A stretch of 64,000 bases of DNA from Priestia abyssalis (GTDB lineage Bacteria; Bacillota; Bacilli; Bacillales; Bacillaceae_H). The stretch covers positions 4,418,624 to 4,482,623 of the forward strand of contig NZ_KV917369.1 of NCBI RefSeq assembly GCF_002019595.1, in the 5' to 3' direction. Below are positions 35,603-46,332 of this stretch, in pieces. Below the pieces are notes generated by a model. The model did not search any database. It was not told the DNA's origin and saw nothing but the letters and a program-made list of their open reading frames with translations. The position numbers and the translations under genes are program-made. The first letter of the stretch is position 1; each line of letters starts with the position of its first letter.

Positions 35603-36682
35603 TTACTTTATCTCAGCTTCCAATAAAGCACACAGAAGTTCATCTTCCACTGCAGTAACAGTCGGCTCACCCACTTCTTTCAACAATACCATTTGGATGC
35701 TGTTAGCCTTATTTTTCTTGTCTTTCTTCATCTTTTGCAACAATTCATCCACTGTTAAAGAGGACGGAATCGACGTTGCATACCCCAACTGCTTTAGCCA
35801 ATCTCCAAAACGTTCCAGATCAAAACCAAGCTGATAAACGTGTCGACTCAGCTTCAGGGCGAACACCATACCGATGACGACCGCTTCGCCATGCGTCATT
35901 TTACCGTATCCCATTGCCGCTTCAATCGCATGTCCAAGCGTATGGCCGAGATTCAAATAAGCGCGTACTCCCTTTTCCGTTTCGTCTTCCGCCACAATTC
36001 CAGCCTTGACTAAAATTCCTTTTTCAATGGCATAGGCAAGCTTATCCTCTTTCAAATCATCCATGGAATGTATATGTTCCACCAGCCACTCGTAGAAATC
36101 TTGTTCACTAATTAATGCATGTTTAACGACCTCAGCAAAGCCGGACAGCCACTCTTTTTGCGGAAGGGATTGTAAAAGGCTGGTATCATAAAAGACCGCT
36201 TCCGGTTGGTAGAAAGCCCCAATCATATTTTTTCCAAGCTCATGATTGATAGCAACCTTGCCGCCTACAGCACTATCATGTGCCAATAATGTCGTCGGAA
36301 CTTGAATAAACGGAATTCCCCTCATATATGTTGATGCAACAAAGCCTGCCAAATCACCGACGACTCCTCCTCCAAAAGCAATGATCAAGGAATGTCTGTC
36401 CAGCTGTTGTTCTAAGGCATATGTATGACACCGATAAAATTGATCAAACGACTTGGCCTTCTCACCGCTTGGAACAACAAAAAGACAAGTCGAGAATGTT
36501 TCAGCTAAAGTGTCAATCATCTTTTCTCCATGAAGACGATTTACCTCTTCATCCGTGATGACCATAATTTTTGTTGTATTTGGATGAACATTCGATATAA
36601 CACGAGGCAGCTCGTCCATCATATGAGATCCAAGAAATAAAGGGTACGTCTTTGAAGATGTGTGGATGTCAATGGTTCTCAT
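35603..36682 (-). CDS. aroB: 3-dehydroquinate synthase
   Basis: AroB makes 3-dehydroquinate, the first ring of the shikimate pathway. The 359-residue protein has the NAD-binding AFGGGVVGDLAGFVASTYMR, the DHQS signature FIQVPTTLLAHDSAVGGKVAINH and the metal-binding LNLGHTLGHAIEAAMGYGKMTHGEAV. Its start overlaps the aroC stop by one base. In B. subtilis aroH follows aroB; here the trp promoter follows directly. Confidence 0.96.
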   Translation of the reverse strand: MRTIDIHTSSKTYPLFLGSHMMDELPRVISNVHPNTTKIMVITDEEVNRLHGEKMIDTLAETFSTCLFVVPSGEKAKSFDQFYRCHTYALEQQLDRHSLIIAFGGGVVGDLAGFVASTYMRGIPFIQVPTTLLAHDSAVGGKVAINHELGKNMIGAFYQPEAVFYDTSLLQSLPQKEWLSGFAEVVKHALISEQDFYEWLVEHIHSMDDLKEDKLAYAIEKGILVKAGIVAEDETEKGVRAYLNLGHTLGHAIEAAMGYGKMTHGEAVVIGMVFALKLSRHVYQLGFDLERFGDWLKQLGYATSIPSSLTVDELLQKMKKDKKNKANSIQMVLLKEVGEPTVTAVEDELLCALLEAEIK

Positions 36683-37854
36683 TAAAACTCCCTCGCATAT
36701 GAGCGCATTTTTTCTACATTATCCGCAATTAAATCCATACGGTCTTGTCCAAATTGCTCGACAATCGCATTAGCAATTTCCCATGCCACTACCGCTTCTG
36801 CTACTACGCTTGCAGCTGGAACTGCACAACTATCTGATCGTTCAATGCTCGCTTCGAATTCTTCTTTCGTTTCAATATCCACACTCTTTAACGGTTTATA
36901 AAGAGTAGGAATGGGCTTCATTACACCACGGACGACAATCGGCATTCCATTGCTCATTCCGCCTTCAAGACCGCCCAAATTATTCGTTTTTCTTGTATAT
37001 CCCTCTTGTTCATTCCACAAAATTTCATCATGCACCTGACTGCCTGGAAGTCTAGCGGCTTCAAATCCGATTCCGAACTCGACGCCCTTAAATGCATTGA
37101 CACTCATAACAGCAGCGGCAATTTTAGCATCCAGCTTACGATCATACTGCACATAACTTCCCACTCCAACCGGCATACCTTCTACAATAACTTCTACAAC
37201 TCCTCCAATCGAGTCTCCGTTTTTCTTTGCGTCATCAATGGCTTGCATCATTTTTAGTTCAGCTTCTTTATCAAAGCATCTGACAGGGGATTCTTCTGTA
37301 ACCACTTCTAACTCCTCCAGTGAGTTGTAGACCGGATTATTAGCTTGAATTCCTCCGATTTCCAAAACATGTCCTGCCACTTTAATTCCAAGTTGCTGCA
37401 ACAATTTTTTCGCTACGGCTCCAGCGGCTACCCGGACCGTCGTTTCACGTGCTGAAGAACGCTCCAATACATTTCGCATATCACGATGGCCATATTTGAT
37501 GGCTCCGTTTAAATCTGCATGTCCCGGTCTTGGACGGGAAATCTTGCGCTTTACTTCTTCCAGCTCGTCATCGGCAATGGGCTCACTTCCCATGATTTTC
37601 GTCCAATGTTTCCAATCATTATTCTCTACAACAAGGGTAATGGGAGAGCCAAGTGTATAGCCGTGGCGTACACCGCTTAAAATTTCCACCGTATCTTTTT
37701 CGATTTGCATTCGTCTTCCTCGTCCATGCCCTTTTTGCCTTCTTGCCAGTTCTGTATTAATATCTTCCGCTACTAGAGACAAACCTGCAGGAATTCCTTC
37801 TAAAATCGTCGTTAGTTGGGGGCCATGTGATTCCCCTGCTGTTAAGTATCTCAT
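36682..37854 (-). CDS. aroC: Chorismate synthase
   Basis: AroC (aroF in B. subtilis) converts EPSP to chorismate with reduced FMN. The 390-residue protein starts [20 protein letters not shown] and has [60 protein letters not shown] and the [15 protein letters not shown] end motif. First gene of the aromatic cluster after cheR. Confidence 0.97.
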   Translation of the reverse strand: MRYLTAGESHGPQLTTILEGIPAGLSLVAEDINTELARRQKGHGRGRRMQIEKDTVEILSGVRHGYTLGSPITLVVENNDWKHWTKIMGSEPIADDELEEVKRKISRPRPGHADLNGAIKYGHRDMRNVLERSSARETTVRVAAGAVAKKLLQQLGIKVAGHVLEIGGIQANNPVYNSLEELEVVTEESPVRCFDKEAELKMMQAIDDAKKNGDSIGGVVEVIVEGMPVGVGSYVQYDRKLDAKIAAAVMSVNAFKGVEFGIGFEAARLPGSQVHDEILWNEQEGYTRKTNNLGGLEGGMSNGMPIVVRGVMKPIPTLYKPLKSVDIETKEEFEASIERSDSCAVPAASVVAEAVVAWEIANAIVEQFGQDRMDLIADNVEKMRSYAREF

Positions 37855-37926
37855 TCGTTATCCTCCATTCAATCCACACTCATTTAAATCAGAATGTTTT
37901 TACTTTTATGTATGAATATAGCACAC

Positions 37927-37963
37927 TTTTTTTGTCTGTGGTACCGTACCACAGACAAAAAAA
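37927..37963. repeat. Near-loopless palindrome P1 (18-bp arms, 1-base centre)
   Basis: T7-GTCTGTGGTAC, a single C, then GTACCACAGAC-A7, perfectly complementary. On either strand the T run comes before the stem and the A run after, the reverse of an intrinsic terminator. It lies 73 bases upstream of the aroC start. Confidence 0.85.
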
Positions 37964-38090
37964 TAAAAAAGCGTATTTAGAATGGCTTTATATGAATCTC
38001 ATTTATTCTCTCAACATAGGCCGGCATTTTCTTATCATATCCGTGTTTCTCTGTCTTTACATCTTGAATAGACCTGAAAAGGCTCTCGTA

Positions 38091-38185
38091 TAAGCGGGTG
38101 ACAAGAACCCGAAAGGGAGCTTGTCACCCGCTTATGCATAAAGAATGGACCATGGATGTTCTTTATCCATGGTCCATTCTTTATG
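38091..38185 (-). repeat. Two adjacent long hairpins after cheR
   Basis: On the minus strand a perfect 21-bp hairpin (38137-38185, 7-base loop, core AATGGACCATGGAT) is followed after two bases by a perfect 15-bp hairpin (TAAGCGGGTGACAAG on the plus strand, 38091-38134, 14-base loop). They start five bases after the cheR stop. No clear T run follows. The remaining 37964-38090 shows nothing recognisable. Confidence 0.75.
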
Positions 38186-38189
38186 TGGA

Positions 38190-39050
<861 letters not shown>

Positions 39051-39177
39051 TTTGTTAGTATATCGCCTAAATTTCTTAAATGTTTATAGGCATTGATTGA
39101 GAAAGTTCAATATGTTCAAAGAACGGCCTTATCAGCTTTTCTAGATCTCCTGCAGCAGATTCGAGCTGTCTGGGCTT

Positions 39178-39218
39178 AAAAAAAATCTGTCCCGTTTAAA
39201 TACGGGACAGATTTTTTT
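39178..39218. terminator. Terminator after ndk
   Basis: A stem of ATCTGTCCCGT with ACGGGACAGAT, extended by A and T runs on each side, six-base loop, overlapping the ndk stop. Confidence 0.88.
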
Positions 39219-39663
39219 AATAAATCCAGTTATTGATTAGCTTTTCGTAGCTGATCAGTTCTTCTTCTTTAAAGAAAAGGCCGATCTCACGAGTTGCACT
39301 TTCCGGTGCATCTGAACCGTGAATCACATTCTTATCAAGCGTTAAGCCATAATCTCCACGAATTGTGCCTGGAAGTGCTTCTTTTGGATGCGTTTTCCCC
39401 ATCATTTGACGCGCTGTTGCAATGACGTTTTCTCCCTGCCATACCATTGCGAATACTGGACCTGATGTAATGAAGCTAACGAGATCACCGAAAAACGGCT
39501 TTTCTTTATGCTCACCATAGTGCTGTTCTGCTAACTCTGGTGTAATTTGCATTAACTTCGCTCCAACTAATTGAAAGCCCTTTCTTTCAAATCGGGAAAC
39601 AATTTCCCCGACAACGTTGCGTTGTACCCCATCTGGTTTGACCATAAGAAATGTTCTTTCCAT
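39217..39663 (-). CDS. ndk: Nucleoside diphosphate kinase
   Basis: A 148-residue enzyme that balances nucleoside triphosphates through a phosphohistidine. It starts [20 protein letters not shown] and has the active-site [15 protein letters not shown] at 39663 has GGTGGAGAG upstream; the frame is open 42 codons further, into the hepT region, without support. Order hepT-ndk-cheR-aroC matches B. subtilis. Confidence 0.97.
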   Translation of the reverse strand: MERTFLMVKPDGVQRNVVGEIVSRFERKGFQLVGAKLMQITPELAEQHYGEHKEKPFFGDLVSFITSGPVFAMVWQGENVIATARQMMGKTHPKEALPGTIRGDYGLTLDKNVIHGSDAPESATREIGLFFKEEELISYEKLINNWIY

Positions 39664-39757
39664 TTTATCTCTCCACCCCTGAAGTATGTATATTGGAAGC
39701 GCAATCACGTCCAACAAAAATATTAACATTGTTTTTATATTTTGACAACTTATACAT

Positions 39758-40723
39758 TTAAAATTTACGATTTCCGACAAATTTCGCAATTTTGTATAAA
39801 GTATCTTTTGCTTTGTTGGACGGAAGCTCTTCCAGCATCGACAGGGCTTTTCGTAAATAATTCTGACTTATGGCCGCAGACTGCTCAATGGCACCAGATG
39901 ATTTGATCTGACCAATGACTTCCTCTATCTCTTGTTCAGGATGGTCTGATTCGAACATCCGACTAATTCTGTCATAAATGGATGGGTCTTTTATGGCATA
40001 CAGGACCGGCAGCGTAATATTCCCTTGAAGCAAATCGCTTCCGGCCGGCTTGCCAAGCTGTGCAGCCGAAGCGGTAAAATCCAAAATATCGTCCGTAATT
40101 TGAAAAGCCATCCCTACATTATATCCGAACCAGAATAAGCGCTTATGGACAGCTTCAGGTACTCCAGAAGCAATGGCGCCCAGCTGACAGCTCACGGCGA
40201 TAAGAAGAGCGGTTTTTCGCTTGATACGCCGTAAATATGTACGAAGGTCTTGATCTAAATTATATTTATCTTTGATTTGTTCAATTTCTCCGAGACAAAC
40301 TTCCACTATCGTTTTAGATAAAATTTCGTGTGCCTTTACATCGTTTATATTGGCCATTAATTCTAAGGAACGAGCGAAAATGTAATCTCCTGTATACATC
40401 GCAATGCGATTATCCCATTTGGCCTTAACCGTCGGTTTCCCTCTTCTCGTGTCCGCATCATCTATCACATCGTCATGAACAAGCGAAGACATATGAATAA
40501 GTTCCAAAGCAACGGCTACATTTTTAATAACTTGAATGTCATAATGACCAAATTTCCCCGATAACAGCACAAACACAGGACGAATTCGCTTTCCCCCTGC
40601 TTGCAAATAGTGAAGAGAAGTTTGGCTGATCAGCGAGTAATCCGTTTGGATTGTCTGTTCCAACTCTTTCTCAATGAGCGCAATATCCGAATTTAAAAAG
40701 CCATACATCATTTTTAATTTCAT
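39758..40723 (-). CDS. hepT: Heptaprenyl diphosphate synthase component II
   Basis: The catalytic subunit of the two-part enzyme making the C35 side chain of menaquinone-7. Both aspartate-rich motifs are present: [15 protein letters not shown] and ITDDILDFT. The 321-residue start at 40723 ([20 protein letters not shown]) has AAGGTG upstream and matches the family; a longer ATG at 40807 is not supported. Partner HepS and the methyltransferase MenG are upstream in the same operon. Confidence 0.94.
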   Translation of the reverse strand: MKLKMMYGFLNSDIALIEKELEQTIQTDYSLISQTSLHYLQAGGKRIRPVFVLLSGKFGHYDIQVIKNVAVALELIHMSSLVHDDVIDDADTRRGKPTVKAKWDNRIAMYTGDYIFARSLELMANINDVKAHEILSKTIVEVCLGEIEQIKDKYNLDQDLRTYLRRIKRKTALLIAVSCQLGAIASGVPEAVHKRLFWFGYNVGMAFQITDDILDFTASAAQLGKPAGSDLLQGNITLPVLYAIKDPSIYDRISRMFESDHPEQEIEEVIGQIKSSGAIEQSAAISQNYLRKALSMLEELPSNKAKDTLYKIAKFVGNRKF

Positions 40724-40893
40724 TAGATTCACCTTAATTATTAATATTCGCTCTCCATTAGTGATTCTTAGTTCCGAATAAAAAGATGAAAGGCCGTAAA
40801 CATACATGACCTTTCATAATCACCCAACTATACCGATATTGTGACTAATATTCATCCAAAGGAATCCGGCACACTCACTTGAACCATGCCGTT

Positions 40894-40942
40894 CTTTTTC
40901 CCGCATTAACAGGGCAGTAAGAACCCCTACTGATGGAAGTTT
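40894..40942 (-). repeat. Family B repeat, copy 4 (overlaps the end of menG)
   Basis: On the minus strand: GAAAACTTCCATCAGTAGGG, GTTCTTACTGCCC, TGTTAATGCGGG. The first 15 bases encode the last residues ENFHQ of MenG, and the TAG stop replaces the TGG seen in other copies. Confidence 0.8.
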
Positions 40943-41643
40943 TCTTTATATCCTAAATGCATCGCCGCTACCCCGCCGGTATAAGATTTCACTTCTACTC
41001 TTTTGAAACCCGCTTGACGGAACATATCAGCTAATTCTTTACTTCCAGGGAAATCACGCGCTGACTCTTGAAGCCATGAGTACTCACTATAGCTTTTGGC
41101 CAACAATTTCCCAAGCAGCGGCATGAAATATTTAAAATATAACAAATAAAGCTGTCGATATCCGATTAAGGTAGGCTGTGATGTCTCAAGGCAAACGACT
41201 TTGCCTCCCGGCTTTGCCACCCGATACATTTCACGTAATACTTGCATGTAATCTGGAACATTCCGCAGCCCGAAACCAATGGTTACATAATCAAATGTAT
41301 GATCTGCAAACGGCAGCTCCATCGCATTTCCATGTATGAGTTTTACATTGGGAAGCTTGAGGGCCTCTACCTTTTGATGACCGATTTTCAACATATTTTG
41401 ACTGAAGTCAAGACCTGTTACTTCTCCATCTTTTCCAACAGCATCAGCAAGGGCAATCGTCCAATCTGCCGTACCACAGCAAACATCAAGGGCTTTTGCC
41501 CCTTTTTGAACGTCCATTCTTTTCATGGTATCATTTCTCCATGCTACATGACGTTGAAAACTGATCACCGAGTTCATTTTATCGTAGTTGTCATAAATTT
41601 TTTCAAATACTCCATGAACACGTTCTTCTTTTGATTGCTGCAT
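40927..41643 (-). CDS. menG: Demethylmenaquinone methyltransferase
   Basis: MenG (UbiE/MenH) C-methylates demethylmenaquinone to menaquinone. The 238-residue SAM methyltransferase starts [20 protein letters not shown] and has [39 protein letters not shown] and [13 protein letters not shown] at 41643 follows GGAAGAAGG. The C-terminus after AAMHLGYK (ENFHQ) is encoded by a family B repeat and differs from the B. subtilis ending. Operon hepS-menG-hepT. Confidence 0.95.
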   Translation of the reverse strand: MQQSKEERVHGVFEKIYDNYDKMNSVISFQRHVAWRNDTMKRMDVQKGAKALDVCCGTADWTIALADAVGKDGEVTGLDFSQNMLKIGHQKVEALKLPNVKLIHGNAMELPFADHTFDYVTIGFGLRNVPDYMQVLREMYRVAKPGGKVVCLETSQPTLIGYRQLYLLYFKYFMPLLGKLLAKSYSEYSWLQESARDFPGSKELADMFRQAGFKRVEVKSYTGGVAAMHLGYKENFHQ

Positions 41644-41672
41644 CGCTTCGTCCTTCTTCCGCAACTATTTTT

Positions 41673-42455
41673 TCAGTCGTCTCGTGTACTCCTTATTAAT
41701 TCATCAAGATTTACTTTTAATTCTTTATTAAAATACAAAGAACTATTCAAACGTTCTATTATTTTTCTTGAATCGTTAATATACTTCTCTACCGTTTCCA
41801 TCACATTTTGATGTTCATCATTTGTATGTATAGACAAACAGCTTTTTAACTGGTCAAATAACTTAGATGTTCCGTAATTAATATAAGCCATCTTCTCATG
41901 AATGAGACGTTTTATGAATGCTGCATGGGTTAATAAAACCTTCCATTCTTCCTCTTTGAAATGGGAGCATACGGATTCAATGAGCGCCGCTTCCACTACA
42001 AACAAACTGCGCATCACATCATCTACGGAATGGTATTGCCGCTTATAATATTTCATTTTCTCCACATTGATGTTTTTAATAGCTGAAGCTGTTTCATTCA
42101 TCAACTGAAGAGAACCGTTTTTGGAAAGATAATAATAGTACAAACTGCTGTAATACAACCCAGCCAATACGGTTAGCTGTCTTTCTTGCAGCAATTGATG
42201 GTCGTTTTTTACAGGCTTAATGGAGACTAAATCATGGGTATCAAGTCCAATTTGAACGAGCATAACAGAAACGACGTAATCCTTCAACTGTTCCTCTTCC
42301 ACTGAAGTGTGCTGCAGAAAGGAACATAAGTATAATAATTTATCTTCATCTATCATCGGATGATGGACAAATCGTTTCACATATGGATGATTTAATTCCA
42401 GTTGCAGCTGCTCTTTTACTTCAGCTACCGTATCAATGATGTTCTGCACAATCAT
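41673..42455 (-). CDS. hepS: Heptaprenyl diphosphate synthase component I
   Basis: The small, non-catalytic subunit paired with HepT. The 260-residue helical protein has LNHPYVKRFVHHPMIDEDKL, VSVMLVQIGLDTHDLVS and RQLTVLAGLYYSSLYYYYLS, typical of HepS (DUF-type HEPPP_synt_1). Starts at ATG 42455 or a nearby GTG are possible. It is 29 bases before menG. Confidence 0.9.
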   Translation of the reverse strand: MIVQNIIDTVAEVKEQLQLELNHPYVKRFVHHPMIDEDKLLYLCSFLQHTSVEEEQLKDYVVSVMLVQIGLDTHDLVSIKPVKNDHQLLQERQLTVLAGLYYSSLYYYYLSKNGSLQLMNETASAIKNINVEKMKYYKRQYHSVDDVMRSLFVVEAALIESVCSHFKEEEWKVLLTHAAFIKRLIHEKMAYINYGTSKLFDQLKSCLSIHTNDEHQNVMETVEKYINDSRKIIERLNSSLYFNKELKVNLDELIRSTRDD

Positions 42456-42755
42456 CACCCTTGTCTCCCTTTCATCTTACAGTACACCCATTTGCATCTC
42501 GCAAATAGACAATGTCAATTATAACATAACTGAGTTTCAAAAAAACTATTATTTTCTCTATTCTAGCCTAGCCTTTTGAAATTTTATACGTGCAGCAATG
42601 ACCTTCATTCCGAAAGAGAAAAGGGTGTTGAACGAAAAAACAAGGTCCTTTCATCTAGGTTTCCGCTCTCTAAAGAAAGATTCCTTATCACCGCATGCTC
42701 CATGTGGAGGAGGACAGTGAATCACAGATTCTTCTGCCCTTAACCTGCATTGGGC

Positions 42756-42836
42756 GCTCTTATGGAGCCGCTCATCCCATAAAGGAAACTTCCATCAATA
42801 GGGTTTTTCCTTCATCCCCGTTGATGAAGGCTTTCT
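42756..42836 (+). repeat. Family B repeat, copy 5 (abuts the mtrB stop)
   Basis: AAAGGAAACTTCCATCAATA, then GGG, a short T-rich loop and CCCCGTTGATGAAGG, which can fold back on the first arm. It ends against the mtrB stop codon. The rest of the gap to hepS (42459-42755) shows no gene or clear promoter. Confidence 0.65.
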
Positions 42837-43067
42837 TTATTTTTTAGGCTCTGACTCCACTTCTCCATGAGCTGTTTGAATAAGGGCTTTCCCCCTTACC
42901 TTGATGGCAGAAGTATGTTCAGTGAATTGAGCAATCATCACTTCCCCTTTGTCCAGTTTCTCCGAATGATGAAATCTTGTATCAGAACCCCTCGTTAAAC
43001 CAATTACATTCACTCCGTCTTCAATTGCCTTAATTACAATGAAATCACTTGTTGAGTTTGATGCCAT
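42837..43067 (-). CDS. mtrB: TRAP, trp RNA-binding attenuation protein
   Basis: TRAP forms an 11-subunit ring that binds tryptophan and then wraps (G/U)AG-repeat RNA to terminate trp transcription and block translation. The 76-residue protein starts [20 protein letters not shown] and has the RNA- and tryptophan-binding region [20 protein letters not shown] and [23 protein letters not shown] at 43067 has AAGGAGG upstream. It follows folE by 13 bases (the mtrA-mtrB operon). Its target leader is at 35430-35507. Confidence 0.97.
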   Translation of the reverse strand: MASNSTSDFIVIKAIEDGVNVIGLTRGSDTRFHHSEKLDKGEVMIAQFTEHTSAIKVRGKALIQTAHGEVESEPKK

Positions 43068-43080
43068 TACAACCGCCTCC

Positions 43081-43647
43081 TTAACCTTTAATAAAAGAAA
43101 GTACTTCAGCACGTGCTGCTGGATCCTTTTCGAGCACACCCCTTACTGCAGATGTCACTGTCATTGCACCAGGTTTTTTTATCCCGCGCATCGTCATGCA
43201 CATATGCTCTGCTTCCACCACTACCATTACACCATGCGGATCCAATGTTTCTACAATAGAATCAGCAATTGTGGATGTAATTCTCTCTTGAAGCTGCGGT
43301 CGGCGTGCGACAACATCCACAGCGCGGGCAAGCTTGCTTAACCCTGTTACTTTGCCGCCTCTTGGAATATACGCCACATGGGCTTTTCCGTAAAACGGCA
43401 CTAAATGATGTTCACACATGGAGTAAAAAGGAATATCCTTTACCAGCACAAGTTCTTCATGATCTTCGCCGAATACGGTTTGAAAGTGTTCTTTTGGATC
43501 TTCATTTAATCCTGAAAAAACTTCCTCATACATTTTCGCTACGCGCTTTGGTGTATCCAATAAACCTTCGCGATTCGGATCTTCTCCGACAGCTTCTAAT
43601 ATAAGTCTGATTGCTTGTTCGATTTGCTCTTTATTTACAGATGACAT
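43081..43647 (-). CDS. folE: GTP cyclohydrolase I
   Basis: FolE (MtrA) makes dihydroneopterin triphosphate from GTP, the first step of folate synthesis. The 188-residue protein has the zinc-site signature [20 protein letters not shown] and the [18 protein letters not shown] and [20 protein letters not shown] motifs. It is cotranscribed with mtrB. Confidence 0.97.
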   Translation of the reverse strand: MSSVNKEQIEQAIRLILEAVGEDPNREGLLDTPKRVAKMYEEVFSGLNEDPKEHFQTVFGEDHEELVLVKDIPFYSMCEHHLVPFYGKAHVAYIPRGGKVTGLSKLARAVDVVARRPQLQERITSTIADSIVETLDPHGVMVVVEAEHMCMTMRGIKKPGAMTVTSAVRGVLEKDPAARAEVLSFIKG

Positions 43648-43721
43648 TATCGTGTCCCCCAGTCATAACCTTATGATGAATTAAACTCAAAAAAATTCTA
43701 GCACATGCTCTATATAAAGGC

Positions 43722-43754
43722 AAAAAAGAAAGGCCGCTGAATGTGCGACCTTTC
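43722..43754 (-). terminator. Terminator after hbs
   Basis: GAAAGGTCGC pairs with GCGGCCTTTC (one mismatch) on the minus strand and is followed by TTTTTTG. Confidence 0.75.
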
Positions 43755-43801
43755 TCCTCTCTTTAAAAATCGATTATACACCGATTCATTTTATGTAGAG
43801 A

Positions 43802-44074
43802 TTATTTTACAGCGTCTTTTAATGCTTTACCTGGTTTGAATGCAGGAACTTTGCTAGCTGGGATCTCGATTTCGTCACCAGTTTGCGGATTACGTCCTTT
43901 GCGAGCAGCGCGTTCGCGTACTTCGAAGTTACCGAAACCGATAAGCTGTACCTTATCACCATCTTTTAAAGCATCTAAAATTGTATCAAAAACAGCATCA
44001 ACTGCTTTTGTAGCATCCTTTTTTGAAAGTTCACTTGCTTCAGCAACTGCATTGATTAAATCTGTTTTGTTCAT
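43802..44074 (-). CDS. hbs: DNA-binding protein HU
   Basis: The main nucleoid protein, a 90-residue dimeric HU. It starts [20 protein letters not shown] and carries the signature [23 protein letters not shown] at 44074 follows AGGAGGTG. It stands between folE and spoIVA as in B. subtilis. Confidence 0.98.
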   Translation of the reverse strand: MNKTDLINAVAEASELSKKDATKAVDAVFDTILDALKDGDKVQLIGFGNFEVRERAARKGRNPQTGDEIEIPASKVPAFKPGKALKDAVK

Positions 44075-44516
44075 GCCATTCACCTCCTCCCAAAGAGAAA
44101 TCGTATTATAATAGCTAGAAACCCCTTTATAGAGGGAATCTAGTAATTCTTCGTACTTTCATTTCTTCACAAAACATGTCATTCTTATACATACGATTTT
44201 GTTAACATGCCTTATCATAAACGATTCCGACTGAGAATTCAATGCTTTTGACGGGAAAACCTATCCAAAAGTGGAAAAACTATTAATATCAATCAATTTC
44301 TGATAAAAGAGTAACATAACCACTCGCCCATATCAAGTGAAATATGCGTAAAACCGCGCTTTTAACGCACTTTTTCCCCTTTCTTTTTCTTCACAAACTT
44401 CAATTTTTTTAAAACTTTACTTTTATAACCCATTAAGTTTTTCATAATCACAAACTTTTCCTTCATTTATCTCAATTTCACATGATAGTTCACTTTACAA
44501 AAAAATGGATTTTTCA
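44075..44516. other. Long non-coding region upstream of hbs
   Basis: About 440 bases with no credible gene. A small hairpin (CTAGA...TCTAG around 44114-44142) lies in the hbs leader. Several AT-rich promoter-like pieces are present, including TATAAT on the minus strand at 44106-44111, but none pairs with a convincing -35 box. The region is long enough for multiple hbs promoters, as known in B. subtilis. Confidence 0.4.
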
Positions 44517-44620
44517 CTGAAAGACCCCGTCACAAAATCCTAATCTTACTGGATTTCCATGACGGGGTCTTTCAGTAGGACAGATGAAAAGGGCTTCTTT
44601 CAGCCCTTTTCATCTGTCCT
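44517..44620 (-). repeat. Family A double-hairpin repeat, copy 5
   Basis: Minus strand: hairpin 1 AGGACAGATGAAAAGGGCT / AGCCCTTTTCATCTGTCCT (19 bp, 6-base loop), then hairpin 2 CTGAAAGACCCCGTCA / TGACGGGGTCTTTCAG (16 bp, 27-base loop). Both stems are perfect. It lies just downstream of the spoIVA terminator. Confidence 0.88.
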
Positions 44621-44622
44621 CT

Positions 44623-44653
44623 TAAAAAAAAGACTCCTTATAAAAGGAGTCTT
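44623..44653 (-). terminator. Terminator after spoIVA
   Basis: AAGACTCCTT / AAGGAGTCTT, four-base loop, followed on the minus strand by TTTTTTT, one base past the spoIVA stop codon. Confidence 0.9.
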
Positions 44654-44654
44654 C

Positions 44655-46133
44655 CTATAAAATGATGGCAATTAAACCTCCGGATCCTTCATTGATAATG
44701 CGCTCTAACGTTTCTTTTAATTTATAGCGTGCATTTTCAGGCATAAGGGATAATTTCCCTTGTATTCCTTCTCTCACGATGGAGCTTAAGGAGCGGCCAA
44801 AAATATCTGAATTCCAAATAGAAAGCGGATCATCCTCAAAATCTTGCATTAAATAACGCACAAGCTCTTCACTTTGTTTCTCAGTCCCGATAATCGGAGC
44901 AAATTCCGATTCCACATCCACTTTTATCATATGAATGGAAGGAGCGACCGCTTTGAGGCGAACACCGAATCGTGCACCTTGACGAATAATTTCCGGTTCT
45001 TCCAAACTCATATCAGCAAGAGAAGGAGCGGCTACGCCATATCCAGTCTGCTTCACCATTCTAAGCGCATCAGCTACCTGATCATATTCCGCCTTTGCAT
45101 GAGCAAAGTCCTGCATCAGCTGCAACAAGTGATCCCGGCCTCGAATTTCTACACCTACTACTTCTTTCAAGATTTGGTCATACAAATCATCTGGCGCATA
45201 AAGATCGATCTCCGCGATTCCTTGCCCCATATTCATTCCCGCTAATCGGGCATTATCAATAAATTCATATTCTCCAAATTGCTCGACCACGCGATCCACA
45301 TCGCGTAATCTTTTAATGTCTTTTACCGTTTCTTGAACCGCTTCTTGATAGCTTTCTCTGAGCCAATGCTGGTCTTTCAACACCATAACCCAGCTCGGTA
45401 AGTTTACATTCACTTCTAATACAGGGAACTCAAATAACGCTTCTCTCAAAACATTATACACATCATTTTCACGCATGCTCTCTACACTCATGGCAAGTAC
45501 GGGAATATCATATTTTTCCGCTAATGTCCCCCGTAATTTATCTGTTTCGGCACTCTGAGGATGGACTGTATTAATGACCATAATAAATGGCTTTCCTACC
45601 TCTTTCAACTCCGCGATTACACGCTCTTCTGCCTCCACATAATCTTGGCGGGGTATTTCACCGATGGATCCATCTGTCGTAATGACAACACCGATAGTAG
45701 AGTGTTCTTGAATCACTTTTCTCGTGCCTATTTCCGCCGCTTCGTGGAACGGAATTGGTTCTTCATACCAAGGCGTACTAATCATCCTTGGTCCATTTTC
45801 ATCTTCATACCCTTTTGCCCCTGGAACAGTATAGCCAACACAATCTACCAAACGAATATTGACTTCTAACCCATCTTCAACTTGTACGTTCACCGCTTGA
45901 TTCGGAACAAATTTCGGTTCCGTTGTCATAATAGTTCGTCCTGCTGCACTTTGCGGCAATTCATCTTGTGTTCTTGTACGGTCTGCCTCATTAGCAATGT
46001 TCGGCAATACCACAAGCTCTACAAACTTTTTTATAAAGGTAGATTTACCTGTTCTTACAGCACCTACCACACCTAAATATATGTCTCCCCCAGTTCGTTC
46101 TGCAATATCTTTAAAAATATCGACTTTTTCCAC
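44655..46133 (-). CDS. spoIVA: SpoIVA, stage IV sporulation ATPase
   Basis: SpoIVA is a mother-cell ATPase that polymerises on the forespore surface as the base of the spore coat. The 492-residue length equals B. subtilis SpoIVA. The Walker A motif GAVRTGKS includes Lys30; a GTPase-like fold follows (RLVDCVGYTVPGAKGYEDEN, VVITTDGSIGEIPR, MVINTVHPQS). A sigma-E-type promoter lies upstream at 46202-46232. Confidence 0.98.
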   Translation of the reverse strand: MEKVDIFKDIAERTGGDIYLGVVGAVRTGKSTFIKKFVELVVLPNIANEADRTRTQDELPQSAAGRTIMTTEPKFVPNQAVNVQVEDGLEVNIRLVDCVGYTVPGAKGYEDENGPRMISTPWYEEPIPFHEAAEIGTRKVIQEHSTIGVVITTDGSIGEIPRQDYVEAEERVIAELKEVGKPFIMVINTVHPQSAETDKLRGTLAEKYDIPVLAMSVESMRENDVYNVLREALFEFPVLEVNVNLPSWVMVLKDQHWLRESYQEAVQETVKDIKRLRDVDRVVEQFGEYEFIDNARLAGMNMGQGIAEIDLYAPDDLYDQILKEVVGVEIRGRDHLLQLMQDFAHAKAEYDQVADALRMVKQTGYGVAAPSLADMSLEEPEIIRQGARFGVRLKAVAPSIHMIKVDVESEFAPIIGTEKQSEELVRYLMQDFEDDPLSIWNSDIFGRSLSSIVREGIQGKLSLMPENARYKLKETLERIINEGSGGLIAIIL

Positions 46134-46201
46134 GAGATTCCCTCCGATCTAAGAGTTCATGGGATTATAGTATCCATTGCCATGATAGATTAGGACACTA
46201 T

Positions 46202-46232
46202 ATGTTTATGATGTTGTCCTATTAAAATATGA
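46202..46232 (-). promoter_or_regulatory. spoIVA: Candidate sigma-E promoter of spoIVA
   Basis: Minus-strand TCATATT (-35, 46226-46232) and CATAAACAT (-10, 46202-46210) are 15 bases apart, close to the sigma-E consensus (ATA-type -35, CATACANT-type -10). spoIVA is sigma-E-dependent in B. subtilis. Confidence 0.6.
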
Positions 46233-46287
46233 CTTCTGGAATAAAATTTCATGATTTATGATGTTAAACGTTTGAAATCATAAGAAA

Positions 46288-46326
46288 AACCCCTTCTCTC
46301 TGATTGTATTTCAGCAAGAAGGGGTT
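46288..46326 (-). terminator. Terminator after yphF
   Basis: AACCCCTTCT pairs with AGAAGGGGTT on the minus strand, followed by TTTC. It separates yphF from spoIVA. Confidence 0.82.
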
Positions 46327-46332
46327 CATGAC

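Noticed and set aside
37927..37963. Palindrome P1 as a bidirectional terminator
   Set aside because: On both strands the T run precedes the stem and A follows it, the opposite of a terminator.
39217..39789. Longer ndk start with a 42-residue N-terminal extension
   Set aside because: The extension runs back into the end of hepT, lacks a ribosome binding site, and family members begin at MERTF.
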